Source of the DNA: Labia minor | Lineage: Eukaryota > Arthropoda > Insecta > Dermaptera > Spongiphoridae | Assembly (NCBI GenBank): GCA_963082975.1 | Contig: OY720345.1 | Coordinates: 60,026,528-60,090,527 of the forward strand | Length of the DNA: 64,000 nt | Direction: 5' to 3' | Shown: in pieces, positions 46,176 to 64,000 of the stretch | Numbering within the stretch: position 1 is the stretch's first letter | Layout: every line of letters begins with the position of its first letter | Position numbers and translations under genes: made by a program | The notes under the pieces: generated by a model | Told to the model about the DNA's origin: nothing | The model's input: only the letters and a program-made list of their open reading frames with translations | Database searches by the model: none

Positions 46176-46415
46176 TAAAACTGCTATATATAAAATTTCA
46201 ACTTGATTGATTCGCTGAAAGTACCAGAATTTATTTTTTAACTCTGCATATCACGCACCAGCACGAGACGTGATGCCATCAACAAAGAGCCAAACACGCA
46301 CTGGTTAAATAAATATTATGTATTTTAATTGATAATTTATAATGAATTAAATTTAATTTAAATATAATATGCTATTTAATCCAATTCAAATTGCGAGATA
46401 GTGGAGTGGATTTTT
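46176..46415 (+). mobile_element. HINE-like family B, 3' half only (B7)
   Basis: It enters at AAAACTGCTATATATAAAATT and runs through the CACGCACCAGCACGAGACG block to GCGAGATAGTGGAGTGGA. The 5' half with hairpin and microsatellite is missing. Confidence 0.65.
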
Positions 46416-47256
46416 TATGTTCACATATAGTAAAACATGTTTAAAATATGAATTAATGTAAAAACTCATAAAAAAATATTAATTTAAAAATAATTTAGTT
46501 CAATAAGAAATATGTGCCCATAATTATGAAAGTCAATTCAAGCTTTCAAAACATTTTCATGTGTAATTCACACAAAATTTCATATTCATAATAAATTTCC
46601 ATTAATCAAAACTAAGAATATTATAATTTAAAATGTCGCATAATATAAAAATATTTTTTTTAATTTCTTCAAATGCAAATCATTAGATATTTCGAAACAA
46701 GAAATATATGATTATAAGTTCCAAATACTATTAACGTATTAACTTATTCTTATTTCGTTTCCTTTAATCATTTGAGGTTTGTATTTTAGATACTTCATTT
46801 ATATATTGAGATTAAAATTTATTTAAATAATAAATCAATGTTGAGTGAAATTAATTTAAAGATATACTAAATGGATTATATGAATTGAATTTGAAAATCG
46901 ATTTATTAGTATATTGATATATATATTTATTTATTTGTGTATGTTGAGGGCATCAATTCTATCGCCTAATCATTTTTTTTATAACCTTTTATATTATTTA
47001 GTAATAAAAATAAAAATCTTAAACGAAGAGAAAAAATCACTGTTTATCTCACACTCGACCCACTCTCAAAGATAAAGTAACTATTGTATTGACACAATTT
47101 TAGATAATAACAAGATTGTATATACATATAAAGTCGAATAATAATAATTCAATTATTTTCTATAATAATGAATTACTGTATGTATGTTTTCTTAGGAAAT
47201 AAATTTTAATAAAGGGCGCTTCCACAATTAGACAGCCAATCCGATATGTAATAGAT
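46416..47256. other. AT-rich intergenic DNA
   Basis: Downstream of the beta-tubulin gene (beyond its 3' end). I recognise nothing in it. Confidence 0.4.
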
Positions 47257-47561
47257 CAGGGGTGGCCACACTTGGGGATACTTAGAGCTATATCGAAAAT
47301 GTTTAAGAGCCAAATCGGGAAACAATTTTACTTTTTTTTTTTTTAAAGAGCCAAATCGGGAAACAATTTTACTTTTTTTTTTTTTAAAGAGCCATATTGA
47401 AAAATCGAAAATGTTTAAGAGCCAAATCGGAAAATTTGTTTTACCTTTTTTTTTTGGGGGGGAGGGGGGAATCTGGTAAATATATATGTGTCATGACTTT
47501 AAATTTTTTAATTGAGCCACAATAAACTCGAAAAAAGCCGCATGTGGTTTGACCACCGTTG
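47257..47561. mobile_element. hAT-type MITE, 305 bp, 200 bp downstream of beta-tubulin
   Basis: The ends CAGGGGTGGCCACAC and GTGGTTTGACCACCGTTG are imperfect inverted repeats. A perfect 8-bp duplication TAATAGAT flanks it (47,249-47,256 and 47,562-47,569). Inside, AAGAGCCAAATCGG recurs three times, two of them in a tandem pair of about 50 bp. It may overlap the 3' UTR or terminator region of the tubulin transcript. Confidence 0.85.
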
Positions 47562-47763
47562 TAATAGATTATGAAAGGCTAAGATTAGAGCCAAGAATAT
47601 CTATGTAATTGACCACTCAACATTGGCTTATGCAGCCTGATGTATGGAATTCTGGTTGACACGGCTGGATATCTAATTTGCAAGCGCTCTAATTTGAAAT
47701 AAAAAAAGAATATATTGTATTATTTTTTTAAATGTATTTCGAATTAATTGTAGTTAATTTCAT

Positions 47764-55203
<7,440 letters not shown>

Positions 55204-56307
55204 GATGAATTTGGATTAAGGTTAAAAAACGAAATAGAATAGCTAAATAAATGTAAATTTTGAAGTTTGACCCCAAAAGGTTCCCCCCCTTGTAAAACCA
55301 AAATTCAAATACCAAACATAAATAAATATTATATAGTCTATTACGTCATTTTGTTTATAAACATGGATGATTTATATTTAATTTATAAAAAATAAATAAA
55401 TAATGAATTAAAAAATATTATTAATGAGAAGATATGTGGATTTATTTAGAATCATTTTCTCATTAAATTGTATTATTATGTATATATAATAAAATCGGAT
55501 TAAAACCAACGTGATTTGTTTTTGATCTGTCGACTTGCAAACGTCCGGAGCTTATTGGATCCTCTAATGCTATCAAATGCCTCGTTAAAAGGCACGAATT
55601 TAGGGTGCCAAGTTGTCTTTTAATAAAGTCGTCCCAGAGCGTAAATGGCTAAATGGATCAGGGGAGAAGGGCACCTATGAATATTTGACTACCACCCTTC
55701 GATTAAGCAGAGCTGGCTACTTAATAAATACGTCAATTTATCTTAATCAACGTTAGACTGCTGATTGAGGGTGGCTGCCACGGCAATACAGAAGGGAAAA
55801 CCACATCGGATCTTCAGATGGTATTAATAAAAATGCATCCAGCTGGCAATAAATAAAGCATAAACAAATCAAACAGAAGCAAATTTATTAATGAATGTTT
55901 CTTTTGTTGGATTTTCCTCTATGACACGCGTCTTATTAAAAGGCATACCATAACCATTCTTTTTCTATTACAATTTATTAGATATGTTATTCAGATAAGA
56001 TAAATAACTTATATTTATTATATACAATGGTTTTGTGGATAAAATTATAATCGAGACGATGTTCTACAACCCACTATTACCAAGTGAACACATTAAAAAA
56101 TTAAAATTAAATTGATAAATTTAAATATAAAATATTTATAATATCAGACTACTTTTCTTTAATAAAAATCAATAATAAAGATAATTTTGAATAAATTCAT
56201 TTAAATGATATATCTATAATTCAATTGAATAATAACTAGTTGAATATAAATGTGATATTTTGAAATATAGTTTTGAAAATATTCCTATATATACATACAA
56301 AAAAAAG
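55204..56307 (-). promoter_or_regulatory. Upstream region of beta-tubulin, candidate promoter
   Basis: Directly 5' of the tubulin ATG. The first 300 bases are AT-rich. About 55,510-55,870 is a balanced-composition island with words such as TAATAAA, GATTAAG and CTTAATCAA, and several short palindromes. No TATA box or initiator can be assigned with confidence, and the 5' UTR may contain a further upstream exon. Confidence 0.35.
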
Positions 56308-56919
56308 CTCTCCAGTCGACTATCTCGCAATTTGTATTGGATTAAATAACATATATTATATTTAAATTAAATTTAATTAATTATAAATTAAAATTAATAA
56401 ATAATATTTATTAAACCAGCGCGTGTCTGGCTATTTGTTGATGGCACCACATTACGTGCTGGCGCGTGATTTGGAGTCGTGTTAAAAAATTAATTCCGGT
56501 ACTTTCAGCGATTCGATCAAGCTGAAATTCTATATATAGCAGTTTTATACAATTATTAATCATGTGAAAAATTATCAAACATATATCTTTATTTTTACGG
56601 TCACTTTAGAGGAAAAAAAATCAAAACGTTGTAGGTAATGACCCTCTTCCGGTTGAGCTACATTTCTCAAAAGTTGATAAAAAACTATGAATTTTGAATA
56701 ATGTCCATGTACCAAATTTCATCATTCTAGCTCAAACCGTTTTTGCGTAATCTTGACCACATACATACACACTCACACTCATACACACATACACACACAG
56801 ACATTTTGCTCAACCTTAGTGAAAATGAATGAGGAACCTTCAAAACATATAAAAACATCAAAATCTCGACATCGAAAATTTTCGTGATCGCAATACTATC
56901 TCTGGCGAGATAGTAAAAA
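56308..56919 (-). mobile_element. HINE-like family B, copy B8
   Basis: A nearly complete inverted copy: CCAGTCGACTATCTCGC at the left, CA-rich microsatellite at 56,762-56,802, and CTCTGGCGAGATAGTAAAAA at the right, forming the ACTATCTC/GAGATAGT hairpin. Confidence 0.75.
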
Positions 56920-57029
56920 GGAAACATTTTCGATTTTGCAATATGGCTCTAAGTATCACCAAGTGGTTTTTTGATATTTTATTTAATTTTTTATTTTTAT
57001 GAAGTTTATTTAGTTATTATCAGTTATAT

Positions 57030-57337
57030 CAGAGGTTTTCAAACTTTTTTGGTTTGCGGCTCCCTAAATAATCGCATTTTTCCGAGGTTCCCTTAATGCA
57101 TCCGATTTTTATATAAATTTTTACTCTCTTGAAAAATTGGAAAACTTTTCTTCCCTCCATCAGAAATGTTTCAGAGCATCGCAAAATCTGACCTTTTTTT
57201 AGAACAATATTGAAAAAATTTTAAAAATAATCGAAAATGTTCAAAAGTTTCCCCACAAAACCATCTTACCTTTTTTTTAGAGCCAAATATGTGGTTTCCT
57301 TATGTCGGCATCGCGGCTCACAGTTTGCTAATCACTG
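57030..57337. mobile_element. hAT-type MITE, 308 bp
   Basis: The ends CAGAGGTTTTCAAAC and GTTTGCTAATCACTG are imperfect inverted repeats. Flanks AGTTATAT (57,022-57,029) and AGTTATAC (57,338-57,345) agree at 7 of 8 bases. GCGGCTCCC and GCGGCTCAC blocks lie near the two ends. No ORF. Confidence 0.8.
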
Positions 57338-57345
57338 AGTTATAC

Positions 57346-58369
57346 CATTTGACAAGAATTCTTTTTCACAAAATTTGTGCCAGGCATACACACAGACACT
57401 CACACTCAGAGACAGACAGACAGAACTGAAAACTATTTATTTGGAATCAGAATGACTTGAAACGTGGAGATCTGTGAAAAACTGGATACCGATAATCAAT
57501 CGATTACAATATCATTACTCTAAAATTTTTTTTTCGATTAAAAAATAAAAAAATAATTGTAATTAATATATATATACATATATTATGATAAATTTTTACC
57601 GGGTCTCAATGTTTCGGTGTCCATTTTGGCATCATTTTCAAGATAATAGGGAATTTTTTGGGGATTCTGAGTTTGAGTGGCCACTTTATTTATGTATAAT
57701 GAGATATTTTCTAAAACTAAAATTATATACTTTCTACTATTCAAATTGAATTGAAAAGTTTTTGAAACATGATAGATTCTATAGACTATAACCAAATGAT
57801 ATGATGCATTTAGTAATGTTAAATACCCCTGCAAAGTTTTGAAAACAAAATTTTAAATATTAATAAAAAATAAAATATAAACGCTAAAATTTTAACAAAA
57901 ATTCACAAAATACAACAATATTTTCTGAAATGAAACTTATCACTGTATGAGTTTCAGTGTTGCATTTTCACCTTCAAGAAATTGACTATTAGACCTCAAT
58001 TTCCTAAATAACCAAGATAAATAATAATAGATCATTTCAATAAATATATATATTATTCGATGGAAACAAAAAATACAAATATAAGAAAAAACTATATATT
58101 TCAATATGTCCGCTTTGAAAAATAGTGATATGTCAAACCTGATAATATCTTGATTTATACTTGGCGAAAAGAAAAAAAACTACTGTCAAACGTTTAATAA
58201 TGAGCGATTTTTTACATCAAATGTCAAAAATAAAAATGAATTTTATTTTTGACATTTAAAATTGTTATTATTAATTATTTTTACAATCAAATATATTTTG
58301 GTGATTTACAATAAGTAAGTTTATAATAAGATTTAATAATATTCTTAAAAATGGTTTCCCTAATCAATG

Positions 58370-58373
<4 letters not shown>
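57346..58373. other. AT-rich DNA with a Penelope-like motif
   Basis: Around 57,598-57,655 the minus strand reads AAAATGATGCCAAAATGGAC and then ACCGAAACATTGAG, the same kind of motif as at 12,945 and 22,911 but more degraded. Short CA/GACA repeats lie at 57,388-57,424. No gene. Confidence 0.4.
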
Positions 58374-58407
<34 letters not shown>

Positions 58408-58561
58408 GAGGGGAAAATCCACGCGGACACCCCGCTGTAAGTTGGTGTTCCAACGGGGTAGTGCCGGACTCTAACCGGCTAAAAACCCCCCCTTTTTTTT
58501 GGACCTTTGCAGGCGCCCCCCTGGAACCACCGTAAGGTATTACTTCAGGGGGGAGGCCCAT

Positions 58562-61458
58562 CTACCCTCGGGGACCTATCAGGATCCGCTTACACGCATC
58601 GGCGACCGCGCGCCAGTTTTCTGGGCTGCCCAGCATTAACCCTATCAGGTTTTCAGGCGACGGTTCCTCGCCTAGCTCCAATGCAAGTCGACTTCTCAGT
58701 CGACACCATCTTCCGCATTCAAACAGGAGGTGTTCGGCAGTCTCGGGTACCCGGCACAGACCACACCGACCGTCGGTCGTCTTCCCAATCCTCGTGAGGT
58801 ACGCACCGAAGTCCCCATGGCCAGTGAGGATCTGAGTCAGATAAAAGTCCGTCTCTCCATGTACTCTCAAAAACCATAGTCCGACGTCCGGGACAAGCCG
58901 GTAAGTCCACCTCCCACCATCAGACTCGCGCCACCTTGACTGCCACCTATCCATTAGCCACCCTCTGTTCAGCGCCCGAGAGATGTTATCGGCTCCATGG
59001 TTATATGACCGCTCGAGCGCCAACAGATCAATAGGGGGGACCGACGCCACCACCTGGGCAGCAACGCACGACACCGTCCTATATGCGCAGCAGATCCTGA
59101 TTAAGAACCTCCGTTGCGTCCTCAGGAGTCTGTCCCTGTTTCTCTTACATCGGAGGGCAGACGCCCACGCAGGAGCAGCGTACAGCAGGATCGAGTTTCC
59201 CACAGAGTAGAGAACTCTCCTCACGCTACCCGTCGGACCACCCACCCTAGGCATCAGCCTTTGAAGCATCATGGCTGTGCTATCGGCTTTTTTGGCCACC
59301 ATGTTAATGTGCTCACCCCAGCTTAGCCTTTTGTCAAGTATAACTCCCAGGTATCTGATGGAGTCCTTTGTTACCACTCTTATACCGGCGACCCTTATAC
59401 TGATTTCGCCCACTCTCTTTCGGCCGTTCATTGAGACCATCTCGGTCTTTTCAGGAGCGAGAACAAGCTCTCTGCTCTCCATCCAAGCAGCCACCATGCC
59501 GACCGCCACCTCGACTTTCTCGATGAGAGCGGGCTTAGTCTTATCTATAGCCACCAGCATGAGGTCATCGGCGAAACCTATTATCCTGCAGTCTCTAGGG
59601 ATCTGCAGCCTCAAGACTCCATCATACAGGATGTTCCATAGTAAAGGGCCCAGGACAGACCCCTGAGGTACTCCGCACGTGATAACCTTTGTTCTGCCAT
59701 CGATCATCAGACTTCTTTCCCTGAAATAACTCTTTATTATTTCCACCAGATAATCAGAGATCCCCCTTCTGGAGAGTTCTTCAACTATGTGCGCCCACTG
59801 CGCCATATTAAAAGCGTTCCTCACGTCCAGAGCGACGCCTACACAGAGCTCTCGGTCTCTGCCCCTGCCCTGTATCGCACTGCGTGCCACGCGCGCTACC
59901 TCCAACACGGCGTCCGTAGTCGATCTGCCCTCTCTGAAACCGTATTGATCATCTGAAAGACCTCCTCTCCTAGAAATCTCATCCGACAGTCTAGAAGCGA
60001 TCACGCGTTCCAAAACCTTGGCCACAGTATCAATTAAGCAGATCGGCCTGAAAGCCGTGCCCGCCGGTCCTCCTGGCTTAGGGATCAGAACCAGCTTAGC
60101 AGATTTCCATTCCCTGGGGAAAGTTGCCTCTTTGAGCAACCCGTTAAACAGCTTTGTAAAGACCTCCGGGTGCTGACTGATCGCCAGCTTGGTCATTTCC
60201 GGTGGAATGCCATCGGGACCAGGCGCCTTGAGGTTTTTCAACCTGCCGGCCGCCTCTACCACCTCTCCAGTAGAAAGCAAAGGAAGATCAAAGGATTCTC
60301 TTCTCTCCCATCGGACCTCCTCTTTCTCTGGGAATCGGCTATTTTAATTTTGTCCTCTATTTCCATTCTGATATTGCGCTGCGCGCCCAGCCTTTTACAT
60401 ACAATTTTATAGCCGTTTCCCCATACATCTTTTTCTACAGAATCAACTAGGTCATTCCAGCATTTCTTTTTTGCATTCCTTATGCAGTTTTTTAGATTTT
60501 TCCTAGCTGTGCAGTATTCGTCGTAAATCGGATCGATATCAACATCTTGCATGCATCTCCTCTTAGCTCGAGTCCATTTTCTTCTCATTGCGATACAGAT
60601 TTTGCGAGTATTTTTTATTTCTTGGTTCCACCAGTATACAGGTTTTTTCTTACCTCTTGCCGCTACCGGCAGTGAACCCTTGCAAGCCCACTGGATGGCC
60701 CTGATAAGATCAGCTGCGCATCCAATGCTTCGGGTCTTAAAAGCCTCATCACATTTGAGGCTCGCTCGTTCGTGTCTGTCAGCACAGTAGCGCCATCGCG
60801 GGCCCTCCCCTCCGACATTCAACTCAGGTAATCTATCAGTCTCCCTGAGGGTGAACCTGATCAGTCTATGGTCACTAAGCGATTCCTCATCAAGAACCCT
60901 CCAGTCAACCACCCTGCCGGCCAGGCTGGCAGACGTAAATGTAGCGTCTATCACGCTTTCCTGTCTTCTTCTAGAGAACGTGGGCGTGATGCCAACATTG
61001 GCCACGACCAGGTTGTGGGTGGCAAGCCAGTCAGCTAACCGAGTGCCCCTAGCATCTTCCGCCGCTGACCCCCATAAATGACTTTTTGCGTTGAAGTCAC
61101 CTGCAATTACAAATTTTTTGTTTGGGTATCTGCGTATAATTTCCGCAATACCCTCAAGGAATAACTCATATTCTCTGATTGTGGTATTTGGTGACTTATA
61201 ACATGACATGATTATAACTCCATTTAATTCGAGCCAAGCAACTCCCCTGCCGCATCCCGAGTCTGAAATGGGTTTGTTATATACCCTAACTGCAGCATCC
61301 CCAGCCTCATCAACAGTCCAGTTGTTATTGGTGCGTAGATGCTGCCTGTTAGGCTCGCTAACGATAAGGATATCGATGTGCATTTTGTTCCTCGTACTGT
61401 ACAGCAGGTCCTGTGCTGCGCGGCTTCTATTTAGATTTACTTGTAAGATTCTGACCAT
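58562..61458 (-). pseudogene. R1 LINE ORF2 (endonuclease-RT), one frameshift
   Basis: The ATG at 61,458 overlaps the ORF1 end. Residues 1-210 are an EEP endonuclease: LQVNLNRSR, E35 in SEPNRQ, GDFNAKSHLWG (D121, N123, H127), and SDHRLIRF (D196/H197). Near 60,335 the frame shifts; the original phase runs 60,256-61,458, and the continuing phase is open to 58,562. The second part is RT: KAPGPDGIP, FRPICL, LDVRNAFN, GVPQGSVLGPLLWN and FADD. The tail has GHGDFGAYLTRIG and CGLC...TAEHLLFEC, a Cys/His motif common to R1 and related clades. A single 1-nt change separates the halves. Confidence 0.88.
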
Positions 61459-63144
61459 TCAAAGGTTATGCTCTCTTTAGGATTACTTCCCTTATTTATC
61501 TTCCTAACAGCATTTTGGTATTCGGGACATTTTCCTGAACCGGCCCTATGTCCGGACTCTGCGCACACTGCACAGTATTCATCTTTCACACATGTGCTAG
61601 CTGTATGTCCTTTATTTCCGCATTTGTAGCATAGATCAGATCTATCCGGACCTTTGCATTGAGCCCTCACATGACCATAGGACCAACATTTGTAGCACTT
61701 GGTTATTAGGGATTTCCTCACGATTTCACATTTGACGTATCCTATCCTGAAATATTTACATTTTATTAGGGTTTCAGCATCTTTTTTGTTTAGGGTGATG
61801 GTGACTGCCTGAGTATTACTTCTACTGGAATGCAGCTCTCCCAATTTAAAGGCCAGCTGAGCACCAAACTTGTCCGCCAAAGCTCCAGCTACATCATCTC
61901 TGCAAGTTGTTGCGTCTATTCCCCTTATTAGGAGAGTTTCCGATTCGGATTCGGCTCCTATTCTTCTTACCTTGAGGATTGTTTCCCCCGAAGCAATCTT
62001 TTCTTGGATTGTTTCCAGCGCACTCAAGTTCTTTTCAGTGATAATGAGTAACTTTCCTTCTCTAGTACTTTTCAGTCGCGTGATGGATTTTCCTGCCTCG
62101 GTATTCTTGATACAGTCCTTTACGCTATTCAAGACTGTCTTGAACTCCTTGCCCTCTTGTTCTACCACAAGGGCAAAAGTCTTTCTTTTAGATTTATTCG
62201 GCTCCTTAGATTTGATTGGTTCATTTAACTCGTTCATCTTCCGTTTGGTGGTGTATATATCAATTTCCCTACCCTCGCCATGGAAGGTGCATTCTAGCAT
62301 TTTCCTCCAGCTGTTAAGGGTCAGACCATTTACATGATGAATGGTTACGGATTCGCCGGGGCTGAGTTCACCCTTGACTGCTTGCATCTTGTTCCATAAA
62401 TCTTCAGTTGTTCCCTTGAGGGATGCTCTAATAACCTTCCTGTTGACTGTTTTTATCACCCCTTTAGATCTTAACTTCGTCGCTTGTTCTATAACCTCAA
62501 CTTCTTGTCTAGTGCCATCAAGTTCAGGAAATCTATTCATATATATTTTTTGAATGCTTTTTTGCATACCCGGGTCATCTGCTTCTACGAGAATTATTTT
62601 CGCTGTTTCATCGGGTGCATCTAGAGGATTTCCCACAATAAACTTAGTATTGCGGAATATCCTCATCCCACACCTGCTTCTCTGCCTGGATCCATTTTTC
62701 GAAAGTGTTAACTTCATCCAGGGAAGTTAATTTGTCTGCTGTTTTATTCCAAGCTATGGTTTACGTTGAGGCTTCGCAAGTTTTTATTATCTTTTTTTGA
62801 GTGTCGTTATCGCCTTTATGACCTGAAACCACGAAACTGTCTCGCTCCCATTTGTGATCTTCCAGCCACTCCTTGACCGTTACTCTATTAAATATTTCTC
62901 CCACCTTACTGAGCTTCTCTATCATAGATTTGATGTCCCTGCATTCACGCCTTTTTGCTATACCTATCGGACTACTTGAAGCTCTTCTTTTATTGCTAAT
63001 TTCAGATCCAGAATAACTTCTTTGCGATCCACTTATCCTAAGAGGAATAGTCGATCCTGGAAGCTTTGCGTTCTTGGTTTCTGAGTTCTTCGTATTTCCT
63101 GCTGAGTTAGTATCAAGATTAATAAGATTGTTAGACTTACTCAT
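61437..63144 (-). pseudogene. R1 LINE ORF1 (gag-like), interrupted
   Basis: It starts with ATG at 63,144. The first 127 residues (serine/basic-rich, then KSMIEKLSKVGEIFN) end at an in-frame TAA (62,761-62,763). The same frame continues with plausible coding sequence to a TAA at about 62,645, and the reading then shifts by one base and stays open to 61,437. The C-terminal part has three zinc knuckles: CYKCWSYGHVRAQC, CYKCGNKGHTASTC and CAVCAESGHRAGSGKC, typical of R1/jockey ORF1 proteins that bind element RNA. An RRM-like segment (TLLIRGID...) lies upstream of them. Two lesions make it a pseudogene unless sequencing errors are involved. Confidence 0.85.
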
Positions 63145-63619
63145 AATGCTTTTTAGTCACCTCGTTGGCGGACCTGTCTCCGACGCAGGGTGCTCCGTGT
63201 GGGCGGGCCACCATCCTAACCAGCCCACTGCCCATGTGGACTGGGTTCAAGGGCCTTGTCTGGGAATTATCATCCGGACGTCCCTAGCGGACACACATCA
63301 CGGCACCTAGTCCGCCAACTTCCCACAATACCATCGTAGAATGGCGAGGCTTTACCATGGGGTTCAGTGAAGGTCATCATCCAGGGGCTGTGCATACCCT
63401 GGCATGATTTGGGTCGAACACACTAGACACCACCTACCCCCATGGCAGTGGGGAGGAATAAGGATCTGGAAAGGATTTAGCATTTTTTGAGAGGATTTAG
63501 GGTGTTGACATGGTTCCTCGTGGGTTTGGGTTTAGTGAGGAATCCAAGGCTCGCGTGGGCAAGGCTGCTTCCTTGAGTCACCGGGATCGCAGGGACAGGT
63601 CCACCCGCTACCCATAACA

Positions 63620-63776
63620 TCTCTCTACTAACTACTATCTATTAGATTTTTCTTATATATATATACAACTAAAAGATGTTTCTCTCTCTCTCTCTCTCTC
63701 TCTTCTCTTCTCTCTCTTCATCTCACTACTATCTAATATCTATTAGATTTTTCTTATATATATATACAACTAAAAG

Positions 63777-63815
<39 letters not shown>

Positions 63816-63991
63816 TCTCTTCTCTTCATCTCACTACTATCTAATATCTATTAGATTTTTCTTATATATATATACAACTAAAAGATGTGTCTCTCTCTCT
63901 CTCTCTCTCTCTTCTCTTCTCTTCTCTTCATCTCACTACTATCTAATATCTATTAGATTTTTCTTATATATATCTACAACTAGCTATACAA
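63620..63991. repeat. CT-rich minisatellite, 101-108-bp units
   Basis: Three full units and a partial one. Each has ATTAGATTTTTCTTATATAT, then ACAACTAAAAGATGT, a variable CT run, TCTTCTCTTC and CATCTCACTACTATCTAAT. ATTAG recurs at about 63,641, 63,742, 63,850 and 63,952. Length variation comes from the CT run. It abuts the 5' end of the R1 LINE, either as host DNA at the insertion site or as repeated 5' sequence of the element. Confidence 0.85.
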
Positions 63992-64000
63992 GTAAGAAAC

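Larger units (their letters stand above)
58374..63619 (-). mobile_element. R1-clade LINE, full length but mutated
   Basis: A 5.2-kb non-LTR retrotransposon on the minus strand: 5' UTR (about 63,145-63,619), ORF1 with zinc knuckles, ORF2 with endonuclease and RT overlapping ORF1 by 22 nt, a 3' UTR (58,405-58,561) and a poly-A tail (58,374-58,404 as T). The region is much more GC-rich than the host DNA. ORF1 has one stop and one frameshift, ORF2 one frameshift, so this copy is probably inactive yet young. Some R1-clade elements insert at specific targets; here the 5' side abuts a CT-rich minisatellite while the 3' side is ordinary AT-rich DNA. The 5' boundary is approximate. Confidence 0.9.

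Noticed and set aside
58507-59666. Plus-strand open frames opposite the R1 LINE ORF2
   Set aside because: Antisense shadows of the GC-rich RT gene; no domain character.
63620-63991. Possible CRISPR-like array
   Set aside because: The units are contiguous with variable CT runs and no unique spacers; it is a eukaryotic minisatellite.

Overview
This window looks like nuclear DNA of a metazoan, most likely an arthropod. It is very AT-rich, has one host gene with spliceosomal introns, and is crowded with eukaryotic transposons: RTE- and R1-type LINEs, Helitrons, DINE-1/HINE-like elements, mariner and hAT derivatives. R1-clade LINEs and this mixture point to an arthropod, but the species cannot be fixed from sequence alone. 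No prokaryotic operon, CRISPR array or rRNA gene was seen.

The only clear host gene is a complete four-exon beta-tubulin gene on the minus strand (47,764-55,203). The joined coding sequence is 447 residues, with the MREI start, the GTP-binding G-loop and an acidic tail. Its 4-kb third intron holds two HINE-like elements and a fold-back mariner remnant.

Layout. 1-3,368: a long-TIR MITE, a HINE-like element (family A) and a rearranged Helitron-like block. 3,524-7,705: an apparently intact two-ORF RTE LINE on the minus strand, bounded by perfect 340-bp direct repeats. 8-25 kb: AT-rich sequence with a mariner remnant, family A and B copies, hAT-type MITEs and short islands of more balanced composition that may be regulatory. 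25-27 kb: a small Helitron with a tRNA-like segment, then a MITE carrying a nested solo LTR. 28-33 kb: a family A element nested in a family B element, another mariner fragment and a hAT MITE. 34-44 kb: three related Helitrons of about 2 kb (one inverted), each carrying a decayed LINE reverse-transcriptase fragment. 47-55 kb: beta-tubulin. 58-64 kb: a full-length but mutated R1-clade LINE on the minus strand, abutting a CT-rich minisatellite.

The transposons record nested insertions. Helitrons end in CTAG or CTGG between A and T, several hAT MITEs keep readable 8-bp target duplications, and the HINE-like families share one architecture: a TTTTTAC start, an inverted subterminal repeat, an internal GT-rich tandem repeat and a 3' hairpin. 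The points most worth checking are the 340-bp duplication around the RTE LINE, the single in-frame stop between its two ORFs, and the RT fragment multiplied inside Helitrons.
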